Assembly: GCF_963974575.1 (NCBI RefSeq)
Contig: NZ_CAXBBQ010000005.1
Span: 186,001-250,000 of the forward strand
From: Sphingosinicella sp963974575
GTDB lineage: Bacteria; Pseudomonadota; Alphaproteobacteria; Sphingomonadales; Sphingomonadaceae
Direction: 5' to 3'
DNA length: 64,000 nt
Shown here: one piece after another, positions 7,233 through 16,649 of the stretch
Layout: the number at the start of each line of letters is the position of its first letter
How positions within the stretch are numbered: the first letter of the stretch is position 1
Notes under the pieces: generated by a model
Databases searched by the model: none
What the model saw: the letters and a program-made list of their open reading frames with translations, nothing else
What the model was told of the DNA's origin: nothing
Translations under genes and position numbers: made by a program

Positions 7233-9263
7233 ATGACGCCCACAAAACTTCTCATTGGCCAGATGCTGGCGGTTCTTGCCGTCATGATGCTGGGCGTGTG
7301 GGCGGCGACACAGTGGGCGGCGGCGATGCTGGGCTATCAGGGCGCCCTCGGGCAGGCATGGTTCACCCTCTTTGGCACACCCGTCTACGATCCCTGGTCG
7401 ATCTTTTTGTGGTGGTTCCACTATGAGGCGTACGCGCCAGAAATCTTCGACGAAGCCGGCCTGATTGCCGGCGGAAGTGGATTTCTGGGCTGCGCAGCGG
7501 CTATCGGTGGCTCGCTGTGGCGCGCCCGCCAGCAGCGCCGGGTCACGACCTATGGTTCAGCGCGCTGGGCGGGACGACGGGAAATCGCGCGCGCAGGGCT
7601 GTTTGAATACTCCGGGGTGTTTCTCGGCGGCTTCAAACGGCATTACCTCCGCCACGATGGCCCGGAGCATGTCATGGCGTTCGCGCCGACGCGGTCGGGC
7701 AAGGGCGTGGGCCTCGTCGTCCCCACGTTGCTCAGTTGGACCGGATCGGCCGTCATCCACGATATCAAGGGTGAGAACTGGGCGCTGACCGCCGGCTGGC
7801 GACGGCTGTTTTCCCACTGCCTGCTCTTCAACCCGACCGATGTCCGTTCGGCATTCTACAATCCGCTGCTCGAGGTACGGCGCGGTAGCCAGGAAGTGCG
7901 CGACGTCCAGAATATCGCCGACGTGCTTGTCGATCCTGAAGGCGCGCTTGAACGCCGCAATCACTGGGAGAAGACCAGCCACAGCCTGCTCGTCGGTGCG
8001 ATTCTGCATGTCCTTTACGCCGAGGAGGAGAAAACGCTGGCCCGCGTCGCGGCGCTGCTCTCCGACCCTGAGAGGAGCTTCGTCTCGACGCTCGGGCGGA
8101 TGATGGCGACCAACCACCTCGGCACGGCCGAGGCGCCCCGGGTCCATCCGGTGGTCGCATCCGCGGCACGTGAACTCCTCAACAAGAGCGAGAACGAGCG
8201 CTCGGGGGTCCTGTCGACTGCGATGTCGTTCCTCGGGCTCTACCGCGATCCCACGGTTGCGATGGTCACGTCACGCTGCGACTGGCGCATTGCCGATCTT
8301 GTAGAGGCTGAGCGTCCGCTCTCGCTCTATTTTGTCATCCCGCCTGCCGACATTTCCCGGACAAAACCGCTCGTCCGGCTTGTTCTGAACCAGATCGGAC
8401 GGCGGCTGACCGAGGATCTCAAGGGCGCGAAGGACGGGCGCCGTCACCGCCTGCTTCTGATGCTTGACGAGTTTCCGGCGCTCGGCCGTCTCGACTTCTT
8501 CGAATCCGCGCTCGCGTTCATGGCGGGGTACGGAATCCGTGCTTTCCTGATCGCGCAGTCGCTCAACCAGATCGCCAGAGCTTACGGCGAGAGCAACGCT
8601 ATCCTCGACAACTGCCATGTCCGCATCACATTCGCGACCAACGACGAGCGCACCGCGAAGCGGATCTCGGACGCCCTCGGCACGGCCACCGAGCAGCGGG
8701 CAATGCGCAACTATGCCGGCCACCGTCTCGCGCCGTGGCTCGCGCATGTCATGGTCAGCCGCCAGGAAACCGCGCGGCCACTGCTGACCACGGGCGAGAT
8801 CATGCAACTGCCGCCCTCCGATGCGATCGTCATGGTGTCGGGGCTCGCGCCGATCCGTGCGAACAAGCTGCGCCACTACGCCGATTCCAATTTTACGCAG
8901 CGCCTGCTGCCGGCGCCGAAGCTCGAAGGCGACGTTTATGCAGATCGGCCGGTTCTGCGCGCGCACGACTGGGAAGGATATGGTCCCAGGCCGCTCGTGA
9001 AGCGCCCGAAAGCCTCTTCCGACGCGTCCGAAACCAGAGACGGGGGACTGCAGCGCCAGCGGGTGCCGGGGCAGAAGCTGCGAAAGATGAAGGCGGTGCA
9101 GCCAGCGCCCGAGCCTGCCCATGATGGCGGCGACGCCGATGCGGCCGCAGACAAGCTGGCCATGGATCAGGCGCGCGCCACCGGAAGGGTCCAGCAACAG
9201 GGCGTGCAGCGCGCGCATGCGATGAATCAGGGTCGCGGTCGCGACCTCGTCCCGGGGATCTGA
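7233..9263 (+). CDS. traG: Type IV coupling protein TraG/VirD4
   Basis: About 676 residues. It couples the relaxosome to the mating-pair channel and is an inner-membrane hexameric ATPase. Two N-terminal membrane segments are seen (about residues 5-35 and 75-100). A TYGSARWA segment follows, then Walker A PTRSGKGVGL near 152-161 and Walker B LLLMLDEFPALGRL, all typical of TraG/VirD4. The C-terminal 90 residues are charged and low complexity. I start at the ATG at 7233, preceded by GGGAGG; an in-frame GTG at 7197 would add 12 residues with a weaker site. It heads the conjugation operon, with the CopG-like gene five bases downstream. Confidence 0.92.
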   Translation: MTPTKLLIGQMLAVLAVMMLGVWAATQWAAAMLGYQGALGQAWFTLFGTPVYDPWSIFLWWFHYEAYAPEIFDEAGLIAGGSGFLGCAAAIGGSLWRARQQRRVTTYGSARWAGRREIARAGLFEYSGVFLGGFKRHYLRHDGPEHVMAFAPTRSGKGVGLVVPTLLSWTGSAVIHDIKGENWALTAGWRRLFSHCLLFNPTDVRSAFYNPLLEVRRGSQEVRDVQNIADVLVDPEGALERRNHWEKTSHSLLVGAILHVLYAEEEKTLARVAALLSDPERSFVSTLGRMMATNHLGTAEAPRVHPVVASAARELLNKSENERSGVLSTAMSFLGLYRDPTVAMVTSRCDWRIADLVEAERPLSLYFVIPPADISRTKPLVRLVLNQIGRRLTEDLKGAKDGRRHRLLLMLDEFPALGRLDFFESALAFMAGYGIRAFLIAQSLNQIARAYGESNAILDNCHVRITFATNDERTAKRISDALGTATEQRAMRNYAGHRLAPWLAHVMVSRQETARPLLTTGEIMQLPPSDAIVMVSGLAPIRANKLRHYADSNFTQRLLPAPKLEGDVYADRPVLRAHDWEGYGPRPLVKRPKASSDASETRDGGLQRQRVPGQKLRKMKAVQPAPEPAHDGGDADAAADKLAMDQARATGRVQQQGVQRAHAMNQGRGRDLVPGI

Positions 9264-9267
9264 CGCG

Positions 9268-9690
9268 ATGAAGACGCGGCACAACCTCTATCTGGAGCGC
9301 GAGATCGGCGACGCGCTGACGGCCATGGCGGCGGCGCCGGGGACAAACAAATCGAAGATCGCGACCGAGGCCATTGCCGCCTACATGGCGCGGCGCGCAC
9401 AGCGCGAGATCGATGCGCTGATCAAGCCGCGCTTCGACCGGTTGTCGCGGAACATCGGGCATCTGCAGCGCGATCTCGGCGTGCTGATCGAGGCGTTCGG
9501 CCTGTTTGTACGGCATCAGCTCATCCTTTCGGCCGGTGCGCCGGACCCGGGTCCGGCTGTGCTGGCACTCGGCCATCAGCAGTTCGAAGCCTTCATCGGA
9601 CAACTGGGGCGGCAGCTTGCCGCCGGAAAATCCGCGTTCGCCTTCGAAGAAGCTGGGGAAGAAGAGAGCGATACGGAGATCCCGGCATGA
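9268..9690 (+). CDS. CopG-like ribbon-helix-helix protein of the conjugation operon
   Basis: 140 residues. The first 45 (MKTRHNLYLEREIGDALTAM, then NKSKIATEAIAAYMARR) have the ribbon-helix-helix pattern of CopG/MetJ-type DNA binding. The remainder is helical, with a hydrophobic stretch near residues 75-105. Genes of this kind sit between traG and trbB in many alphaproteobacterial trb clusters and are annotated as CopG-family regulators. It could autoregulate the operon or act with the coupling protein. Its stop overlaps the trbB start by four bases. Confidence 0.8.
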   Translation: MKTRHNLYLEREIGDALTAMAAAPGTNKSKIATEAIAAYMARRAQREIDALIKPRFDRLSRNIGHLQRDLGVLIEAFGLFVRHQLILSAGAPDPGPAVLALGHQQFEAFIGQLGRQLAAGKSAFAFEEAGEEESDTEIPA

Positions 9691-10664
9691 GTCCCGCGAT
9701 CGCCCTCGAACGGCGCCGCACCATGCTGCAAACGGCGATGGGACCGGCGATCGGCGCCGCGCTCGGCGATGCGCGCGTCCTCGAGATCATGGTTAATCCC
9801 GACGGCGCACTCCGCCTCGACATTGCGGGCGAGGGGTGCATCGATACCGGCGTGCGAATGGGCGCAGCCGACGTCGAACGCATCATCCGCCTCGTCGCCA
9901 GCGGTACGCGGACCCCGGCGCATGCGGGGGCGCCCATCGTCTCGGCGGAGCTGCCGACGGACAGGGGCGGGGCAGGGGAACGGTTCGAGGGCGTGCTGCC
10001 GCCCGTATCGACCGCACCCTGTTTCTCGATCCGCAAGCCGGCGGCGCGCATCTTCACGCTTCTCGATTATGTTGAGGCGAATGTTCTGACGGCCGAGGCT
10101 GCGCGCGTTCTGGCGCTCGCCGTCGCGGGGCGCCGTAACATCCTGATCGCGGGCGGGACCTCGTCGGGAAAGACGACGCTTGCAAATGCGCTGCTCGCCG
10201 AAATGGCGGGTATCGACGAGCGCATCATCCTCATCGAGGACACGCGCGAACTGCAGTGCGCAGCGCGCGACAGCATTTCCCTCAGAACCCGACCGGGCAG
10301 CGTCAGCATGGCCGACCTCGTCCGCTCGACGCTGCGCCTGCGGCCCGACCGGATCGTGATCGGCGAGGTGCGGGGCGGAGAGGCGCTCGACATGCTGAAG
10401 GCCTGGAATACCGGCCACCCCGGCGGCATTGCGACCGTCCATGCCAACAGTGCGCTGGCAGCGCTCTACCGGCTCGAACAGCTTGTCGAAGAGAGCGTCG
10501 TGAACGCGCCGCGCCGGCTCATCGCCGATGCGCTCGACATGGTCGTGTTCATTTCGGGGCGCGGTCCCGGCCGGCGCGTGAGCAGCATTCTCGGCGTCGA
10601 GGGCCTCGATGCCGCCGGCGTCTGGTCGGTCACACCCATTCATCCCGAGCAAGGAGACAAATGA
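9687..10664 (+). CDS. trbB: TrbB, VirB11-type traffic ATPase
   Basis: 325 residues. This cytoplasmic hexameric ATPase powers assembly of the conjugative type IV secretion channel. Walker A GGTSSGKT is at residues 156-163. The Asp box (ILIEDTRELQC), the Walker B/His box (RPDRIVIGEVRGGEALDML) and the GHPGGIATVHANS box are all present. Length and order are those of P-type TrbB. It starts at an ATGA overlap with the copG-like gene and ends overlapping trbC. Confidence 0.95.
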   Translation: MSPAIALERRRTMLQTAMGPAIGAALGDARVLEIMVNPDGALRLDIAGEGCIDTGVRMGAADVERIIRLVASGTRTPAHAGAPIVSAELPTDRGGAGERFEGVLPPVSTAPCFSIRKPAARIFTLLDYVEANVLTAEAARVLALAVAGRRNILIAGGTSSGKTTLANALLAEMAGIDERIILIEDTRELQCAARDSISLRTRPGSVSMADLVRSTLRLRPDRIVIGEVRGGEALDMLKAWNTGHPGGIATVHANSALAALYRLEQLVEESVVNAPRRLIADALDMVVFISGRGPGRRVSSILGVEGLDAAGVWSVTPIHPEQGDK

Positions 10665-10993
10665 TGACCCGTAATTTCTCGCGCCGTTCCGCCCTCGTGC
10701 ACGCGGCAGTTTGTGCACTTGTGGTGGGCATGGCGACCAGCGCCCATGCGGCAGGTTCCGGCATGCCGTGGGAAGAGCCCCTGCAGCAGGTGCTCGAATC
10801 GGTGCAGGGTCCCGTCGCCAAGATCGTCGCGGTGATCATCATCATCGTAACCGGCCTCACGCTGGCGTTCGGCGAATCCGCAGGCGGCTTCCGGCGGCTT
10901 ATCCAGATCGTCTTCGGCCTGTCGATCGCGTTTGCCGCGAGCTCGTTCTTCCTCTCGTTCTTCAGCTTCGGTGGCGGGGCACTTGTCGGATGA
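10661..10993 (+). CDS. trbC: TrbC, conjugative pilin precursor (VirB2 family)
   Basis: 110 residues. A twin-arginine-like basic N-terminus and hydrophobic signal (ALVHAAVCALVVGMATSAHA) are followed by the short mature pilin with two membrane segments (IVAVIIIIVTGLTLAFGES and the IVFGLSIAFAASSFF stretch). This is the VirB2/TrbC layout. AAGGAG lies five to ten bases upstream of tandem ATG codons at 10661 and 10664; either could start. It overlaps the trbB stop and the trbD start. Confidence 0.92.
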   Translation: MMTRNFSRRSALVHAAVCALVVGMATSAHAAGSGMPWEEPLQQVLESVQGPVAKIVAVIIIIVTGLTLAFGESAGGFRRLIQIVFGLSIAFAASSFFLSFFSFGGGALVG

Positions 10994-11265
10994 GCGCGCA
11001 CATCGGCGCCCCGCCCGAAGGCTTCGAGGTGCCCCTGCACCGCGCGCTTGTCGAGCCGATCCTGCTTGGCGGAGTGCCGCGCACGATCGCAATCGTGAAC
11101 GGCACTGCCGCCGCCGCGCTGGGGCTGGGGCTTCAGCAATGGATCGCGGGGCTCGCGCTCTGGGCGCTCGGTCATACGCTTGGCGTGTTCGCCGCGCGGC
11201 GCGACTCCGACTTCGCGACCGTCCTTGCGCGCCACATACGCCAGAAGGGATACTGGTCGTGCTAG
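10990..11265 (+). CDS. trbD: TrbD, VirB3-like inner membrane protein
   Basis: 91 residues. The N-terminus (GFEVPLHRALVEPILLGGVPR) is the conserved VirB3/TrbD start, followed by two membrane segments near residues 33-67 and a basic C-terminal tail ending in KGYW. It starts at an ATGA overlap with trbC. Its 3' end overlaps the GTG start of trbE by seven bases. The usual role is an inner-membrane component associated with the TrbE (VirB4) ATPase. Confidence 0.92.
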   Translation: MSAHIGAPPEGFEVPLHRALVEPILLGGVPRTIAIVNGTAAAALGLGLQQWIAGLALWALGHTLGVFAARRDSDFATVLARHIRQKGYWSC

Positions 11266-13724
11266 CGCTCCACGAATACCGCCGCCGCACCGACCGGCTC
11301 GCCGACCATCTGCCATGGGCAGCGCTTGCCGCGCCAGGCGTCGTCCTCAACAAGGACGGGAGCTTCCAGCGCACGCTCGCGTTCCGCGGTCCCGATCTTG
11401 AAAGCGCGGGCGAGGCGGCACTCGTCTCCGTCTGCGCGCGCGCCAACAATGCGCTGAGGCGCTTCGGCTCAGGCTGGGCGCTCTTCTTCGAGGCCGCGCG
11501 CCAGGAAGCGCCTGGCTATCCTTCAAGCCGTTTCCCCGACGCTGCCTCGTGGCTCCTCGACGAGGAACGCCGCGCCGCGTTCGAGGCTGCCGGGCAGCAT
11601 TTTGAAAGCCGGTATTACCTGACGCTCGTCTATCTGCACCCGGCCGATCAGGTCGATACGGCGGGGAGGGTGCTGCTCGAACGCGGCAGTGGCGACGCAG
11701 CGCAGAAGGGCCGCGACTGGCGGCATGCGCTTCGCGAATTCATCGCCGAGACCGACCGGGCGCTCGATCTCTTCGCGGGCTTCATGCCCGAAGTGCGCGC
11801 GCTCGGCGACGCCGAAACGCTCACATACCTGCACAGCGCGATATCCGCGCGCCCGCATCCCATCAATGTGCCCGACGTTCCCATGTATCTCGACGGGCTG
11901 CTCGTCGACACGCCGCTCGTCGGCGGGCTCGAGCCAAGGCTCGGCGATCTTCATATGCGCACACTGACGCTGACCGGATTTCCGGGGGTCAGCCGTCCGG
12001 GACTTCTCGATGCGCTGAACGGAGCCGATTTTGCGTACCGATGGGTGACGCGCTTCATTGCGCTCGACAAGGCGGACGCGGCGCGTGTGCTGACGCGGCT
12101 CCGCCGGCAATGGTTCAACAAGCGCAAGTCGATCACGGCGCTGCTCCGCGAGATCATGTACAACCAGCCCGCGCAACTCCTCGACAGCGACGCCGGCAAC
12201 AAGGTCGAGGATGCCGACCTTGCGCTTCAGGCGCTCGGCGAAGACAGCGTGGCATTCGGCTATCTGACGACGACGATCACGGTCGCAGATCGGGACCGAG
12301 CGCGCGCAGACGAAAAGGTCCGCGCGGTCCTGCGCATCGTGAACGGTCTCGGTTTCGCGGCCATTCGCGAGGAGGTGAATGCCGTCGAGGCCTGGCTCTC
12401 CTCGCTTCCCGGTCACGTTTACGCGAACGTCCGCCAGCCGCTCATCCATACGCTCAACCTTGCGCATCTGATGCCGCTCGCTGCGATCTGGGCAGGCCCT
12501 GAGCAGAATGGCCACCTTGACGGCCCGCCGGTATTCCACGCCGAAACGCGTGGATCGACGCCGTTCCGCCTGTCGACGCACGTCGGCGATGTCGGGCACA
12601 TGATGGTCGTCGGCCCGACGGGCGCGGGGAAATCGGTGCTTCTCTCGCTGCTCGCGATGCAGTTCCGCCGGTACGACGGCGCGCAGGTCTTCCTGTTCGA
12701 CAAGGGGCGTTCAGCACGCGCGGCAACACTCGCGTGCAGCGGTGGATACGCGGATCTTGGCCTTGTGGCGAACGAGGCCGTGCTAGCCTTTCAGCCCCTG
12801 AGGCATATCGACGTGCCCGCCGAGCGTGCCTGGGCGGACGACTGGATCTGCGGTCTTCTGGCGCACGAAAAGCTGATCCTGACCCCGGAGATCCGGGAGA
12901 CGGTCTGGTCGGCGCTCGCCAGCCTTGCTGGCGCGCCGCCTGCCGAGCGGACGCTGACCGGGCTTGGACTGCTTCTGCAATCGGAGGATGTTCGCGCGGC
13001 GCTCGCGTCGTTCACGCTCGAAGGGCCTTACGGCGCGCTTCTCGACGCATCTGACGACGCGCTCGCCATCGCCGATCTTCAATGCTTCGAAACCGAGGCG
13101 CTCATGGGTACGCCGGGTGCGGCAGCGCCAGTGCTCGCGTATCTGTTTCATCGCCTCGAAACGCGGTTCGATGGCCGCCCGACACTCCTCATCCTCGACG
13201 AGGCCTGGGTCTTTCTCGACCATCCGCTGTTCGCAGCGCGGCTTCGCGAATGGCTGAAGACACTGCGCAAGAAGAACGTCGCGGTCGTGTTCGCGACGCA
13301 AAGCCTTGCCGATATCGCTGGCAGCGCCATTGCGCCTGCAATCATCGAAAGCTGCCCGCAGCGTATTTTCCTGCCGAATGATCGCGCGCTGGAGCCGCAG
13401 AGCCGCGAGGGCTATGCACGCTTCGGACTCAGCGGCCGGCAGCTCGAGATCATCGCGCGCGCGGAGCCGAAGCGGCAATATTATCTGCAGTCGGCGCGCG
13501 GCAACCGTCTGTTCGAACTCGGGCTCGGACCCGTCGCGCGCACGTTCTGCGGAACCTCCGACGCGGCCGGGCAGGCGCGCATCGACGCGATTCTCGCCGC
13601 GCATGGCCCGGATGGCTTTGCAGCTCACCTCCTTGAAAGCGCCGGTCTCGACTGGGCCGCCGCGCTGCTCGCCGATTTTCCAGGCGCCCTTTCTACCCCC
13701 GAAAAGCAGGGAGACCGACCATGA
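11259..13724 (+). CDS. trbE: TrbE, VirB4-type ATPase of the mating channel
   Basis: 821 residues from a GTG at 11259 (LALHEYRRRTDRLADHLPWA follows), the usual length and start of TrbE. Walker A GPTGAGKS is at residues 452-459 and Walker B TLLILDEAWVFLDHP lies near residue 650. The motor region ends with VVFATQSLADIAGS. This is the largest ATPase of the channel, needed for pilus biogenesis. The open frame extends upstream over trbD, but that part is a shadow. The stop overlaps the trbJ start by four bases. Confidence 0.95.
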   Translation: MLALHEYRRRTDRLADHLPWAALAAPGVVLNKDGSFQRTLAFRGPDLESAGEAALVSVCARANNALRRFGSGWALFFEAARQEAPGYPSSRFPDAASWLLDEERRAAFEAAGQHFESRYYLTLVYLHPADQVDTAGRVLLERGSGDAAQKGRDWRHALREFIAETDRALDLFAGFMPEVRALGDAETLTYLHSAISARPHPINVPDVPMYLDGLLVDTPLVGGLEPRLGDLHMRTLTLTGFPGVSRPGLLDALNGADFAYRWVTRFIALDKADAARVLTRLRRQWFNKRKSITALLREIMYNQPAQLLDSDAGNKVEDADLALQALGEDSVAFGYLTTTITVADRDRARADEKVRAVLRIVNGLGFAAIREEVNAVEAWLSSLPGHVYANVRQPLIHTLNLAHLMPLAAIWAGPEQNGHLDGPPVFHAETRGSTPFRLSTHVGDVGHMMVVGPTGAGKSVLLSLLAMQFRRYDGAQVFLFDKGRSARAATLACSGGYADLGLVANEAVLAFQPLRHIDVPAERAWADDWICGLLAHEKLILTPEIRETVWSALASLAGAPPAERTLTGLGLLLQSEDVRAALASFTLEGPYGALLDASDDALAIADLQCFETEALMGTPGAAAPVLAYLFHRLETRFDGRPTLLILDEAWVFLDHPLFAARLREWLKTLRKKNVAVVFATQSLADIAGSAIAPAIIESCPQRIFLPNDRALEPQSREGYARFGLSGRQLEIIARAEPKRQYYLQSARGNRLFELGLGPVARTFCGTSDAAGQARIDAILAAHGPDGFAAHLLESAGLDWAAALLADFPGALSTPEKQGDRP

Positions 13725-14446
13725 AAACCCGTTCGCACGCATGGCTATTGCGCGGTGCCCTCTGGTGCGCGCTCGGCATATCGACGCTGACGCTCCCCGG
13801 GCCGGCGCTTGCGATCCCGGTGTTCGACAGTGCCAACTATGCACAGAACCTCCTCGTGGCCGCGCGGACGCTCGCCCAGATCAACAACCAGATCCGGTCG
13901 CTGCAGAACGAAGCGCTGATGCTGACGAACATGGCGAAGAATCTCTCGCGTACGGCCTTTCCCGAGGTCGATGCACTCGCCCGGCGTCTTGCCGAAATCG
14001 ATACGCTGATGAAGCGCGCGAGCGGGATCGGCTTCGAGATCGCGGACTTCGACGCGCAGTTTCGGGAGCTGTTCCCGGACGCCTTCGATGCGGCGGCGGG
14101 CAGCGACGCGCATGTGCGCGCCGCGCGCGGTCGACTTGAAGCGAGCATGGCAGCGTTTCGTCATACGATGGACGTGCAGAACCGCATCGCAGCCGATGTC
14201 GAGGCGGATGCCGGGACGCTCGCCGCAATCATAGCGCGAAGCCAGGACGCCGAGGGCAGCCTGCAGGCGCAGCAATCAACGAACCAGCTGCTCGCGCTCG
14301 CCGCGAAACAGCAACTGCAAACGCAGCAGATGCTCGCCGCGCAGTTCCGGAGCGAAAGCGCCGAGCTCGCACGTCGCGCGCAGGCGGAAAGCGACGCGCG
14401 CGCCGCGACACGCGCCTTTCTGGGATCAGGCAAGGCCTACGAATGA
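13721..14446 (+). CDS. trbJ: TrbJ, VirB5-like periplasmic conjugation protein
   Basis: 241 residues with a signal peptide (about residues 1-30, ending ALAIPVFDSAN). It continues with the conserved VFDSANYAQNLLVAARTLAQINNQI and NMAKNL segments of TrbJ. The rest is strongly helical and Gln/Ala-rich, as in VirB5-type pilus-tip proteins. It is followed by a 115-base gap where trbK often stands in other trb clusters, but no lipoprotein-like frame is found here. Confidence 0.92.
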   Translation: MKTRSHAWLLRGALWCALGISTLTLPGPALAIPVFDSANYAQNLLVAARTLAQINNQIRSLQNEALMLTNMAKNLSRTAFPEVDALARRLAEIDTLMKRASGIGFEIADFDAQFRELFPDAFDAAAGSDAHVRAARGRLEASMAAFRHTMDVQNRIAADVEADAGTLAAIIARSQDAEGSLQAQQSTNQLLALAAKQQLQTQQMLAAQFRSESAELARRAQAESDARAATRAFLGSGKAYE

Positions 14447-14561
14447 GTTGAGACGGGCGCAGCTCCACCCCTCCCGGCTGCCGCCGTCTCGCCGCGGATG
14501 TCCCCGTATGGACTGTCGCCTCCAGGCCCCGGGGGCATCCGCGGCAAAGCTTTGAGGAAGC

Positions 14562-15863
14562 GTGAGCGAACACATGGACGACCTCGGCGTCATCGACCGG
14601 TTTCTGGATGTCTTCATCCGCTACATCGACAGCGGCTTCGGCCTGCTGGGCGGCGACGTGGCGTTCCTCACCACGATCCTGATCGGCATCGACATCACGC
14701 TCGCCGGACTGTTCTGGGCGCTCGGCGGCGAGGACGATGTCATCGCGAAGCTCGTGAAGAAAATCCTCTACGTCGGGGCTTTCGCGCTCATTCTGAACAA
14801 CTTTTCCGTGCTCGCCGATATCGTCTTCCGATCGTTTGCAGGGCTCGGGCTTGTCGCCGGCGGCGGCACGATCAGCGCAGACGACCTCCTGAAGCCCGGA
14901 CGTCTCGCCGGCACAGGGTTCGAGGCGGCCTGGCCGCTTCTTGATCAGGCGAGCAAAATGCTGGGTTTTGCGAGCTTTTTCGACAATGTGCTCGTCATCA
15001 CCGTACTGCTGATCGCGTGGGTGATCGTCATCGCCGCGTTCTTCGTTCTCGCGGTCCAGCTTTTCATCACGATCCTCGAATTCAAGCTGACCGCGCTCGC
15101 GGGCTTCGTGCTCGTGCCGTTTGCGCTCTGGAACCGCACCGGCTTCCTCGCCGAGCGCGTGCTCGGCAATGTCGTGGCCTCGGGCGTCAAGGTGATGGTA
15201 CTCGCCGTCATCGTCGGCATCGGCTCAGGCTTCTTCGGCGACTTTGTTGGTGCGCTTGCCGGCGCGGAGCCCGATATCGGCGCAGCGATGAGCCTCGTGC
15301 TCGCCAGTCTCGCGCTTTTCGGCCTTGGCGTCTTCGGCCCCGGCATTGCCTCGGGGCTTCTCGCGGGCGCACCGCAGCTTGGCGCCGGCACGGCATTCGG
15401 TACGGCAGCGCTCGCCGCGGGCGGACTTGCCATGGGCGGCGCAGCCGGACTTGCAGCGGCCCGCGGGCTCGCAGGCGGAACACTCGGCGCGATCCGGGCA
15501 GCGACAACGATGGGCGCCGCAGCCTCGACCGCTTACCAGCTCGGTCAGGAAACCTCGGGCACGACCACGATGCGAAGCGGTCTGGGCGGAGTTGCTTGGG
15601 CGGCAAAGGCCGGTGCCGTCCGGCGCGCCGGCGAGGCGCTCGGGATCGGTGCCGCCGCCGAGCGCGGGCGCAAGGCTGCGTGGCGGGCCGGGATGGCGCC
15701 CACAAGAGGTGCAAACGCCTCCGGCGAATCCGCTCCCGCCTGGGCGCAGGCGCTCCATGCCCGGCAGATCCAGCGCCAGCGCCGCCATGCCGTGGTCCAT
15801 GCGCTCCGCGATGGAGACCGCGGCGGCGCGGGCGCAGCGCCCGACATCAGCGAAAGGGATTGA
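14562..15863 (+). CDS. trbL: TrbL, VirB6-like polytopic membrane protein
   Basis: 433 residues. The first 290 residues hold about six membrane segments, including ILIGIDITLAGLFWAL and VIVIAAFFVLAVQLFITILE. The C-terminal 140 residues are Gly/Ala-rich and then basic, as is usual for TrbL. GAGGAAG just upstream fits a GTG start at 14562; an ATG at 14574 is an alternative. Its TGA is directly followed by the ATG of trbF. Confidence 0.93.
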   Translation: MSEHMDDLGVIDRFLDVFIRYIDSGFGLLGGDVAFLTTILIGIDITLAGLFWALGGEDDVIAKLVKKILYVGAFALILNNFSVLADIVFRSFAGLGLVAGGGTISADDLLKPGRLAGTGFEAAWPLLDQASKMLGFASFFDNVLVITVLLIAWVIVIAAFFVLAVQLFITILEFKLTALAGFVLVPFALWNRTGFLAERVLGNVVASGVKVMVLAVIVGIGSGFFGDFVGALAGAEPDIGAAMSLVLASLALFGLGVFGPGIASGLLAGAPQLGAGTAFGTAALAAGGLAMGGAAGLAAARGLAGGTLGAIRAATTMGAAASTAYQLGQETSGTTTMRSGLGGVAWAAKAGAVRRAGEALGIGAAAERGRKAAWRAGMAPTRGANASGESAPAWAQALHARQIQRQRRHAVVHALRDGDRGGAGAAPDISERD

Positions 15864-16649
15864 ATGATGATCTTCAAACGAAGCCTGCAGCGTTACGGAC
15901 AGACGCCCGAACCGGAAACGCCCTACCAGCGTGCCAGTCAGCTCTGGGATGAGCGTATCGGAACAGCGCGCGTTCAGGCACGAAACTGGCGCCTGATGGC
16001 GCTCGGCAACCTCGCGCTCACAGCGGGACTCGCCGCTGCGCTCATTTGGCAATCGCAGCAGTCTCGCGTCGTGCCCTACGTGGTTGAAGTCGACCGGCTC
16101 GGTCAGGCACTCGCGGCCGTACCGGTGACGCAGGATTATACGCCCGGCGACCCACAGATCGCATGGCATCTTGCGCGGTTTATCAAGAACGTCCGCAGCG
16201 TGGCGCTTGATCCGGTACTGATGCGCGAGGCGTGGCTCGCCGCCTACGATTTTGCGGATGGCCGCGGCGCGCGCTTTCTCGATGAGTACGCACGCGAAAA
16301 CGATCCTTTCGCGGAGATCGGAAACCGCAGTATCTCGGTGCAGGTGACGAGCGCGCTGCGCGCCTCGGCGCGCTCGTTTCAGCTGCAATGGACCGAGCGC
16401 CATTATCAGCATGGCAGCCTTGCACGAACCGAGCGCTGGAATGCGATCCTGACCTTCGACGTCCGGCCCCCGCGCTCCGTAGATGTCCTCCGCAAAAACC
16501 CGCTTGGACTCTACGTCACTGCCATCGACTGGAACCGCGAGCTGGAGCCTGAAAGCGCGGGGCCGCCTGAACAGCCCGTCACCGCGGAAATGCCTGCGGA
16601 AGCGAAGGGCGATTTCCTCATGCCCACAGAAACGAGGTCAGAACCATGA
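15864..16649 (+). CDS. trbF: TrbF, VirB8-like channel protein
   Basis: 261 residues. A short cytoplasmic N-terminus (TPYQRASQLWDERIG) is followed by one membrane segment near residues 45-70 and a periplasmic VirB8-like domain containing AWLAAYDFADGRGARFLDEY. The C-terminus ends in the LGLYVTAIDWNREL segment typical of TrbF. Tandem ATG codons at 15864 and 15867 follow GAAAGGG. It overlaps the trbG start by four bases. Confidence 0.93.
   Translation: MMIFKRSLQRYGQTPEPETPYQRASQLWDERIGTARVQARNWRLMALGNLALTAGLAAALIWQSQQSRVVPYVVEVDRLGQALAAVPVTQDYTPGDPQIAWHLARFIKNVRSVALDPVLMREAWLAAYDFADGRGARFLDEYARENDPFAEIGNRSISVQVTSALRASARSFQLQWTERHYQHGSLARTERWNAILTFDVRPPRSVDVLRKNPLGLYVTAIDWNRELEPESAGPPEQPVTAEMPAEAKGDFLMPTETRSEP

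Noticed and set aside
9576..10718. 380-codon minus-strand open frame opposite copG and trbB
   Set aside because: The sense strand encodes an unmistakable VirB11 ATPase; the frame is an artefact of GC-rich codon use.
14447..14561. A possible trbK entry-exclusion gene between trbJ and trbL
   Set aside because: No frame of the expected length or lipobox was found in the 115 bases.
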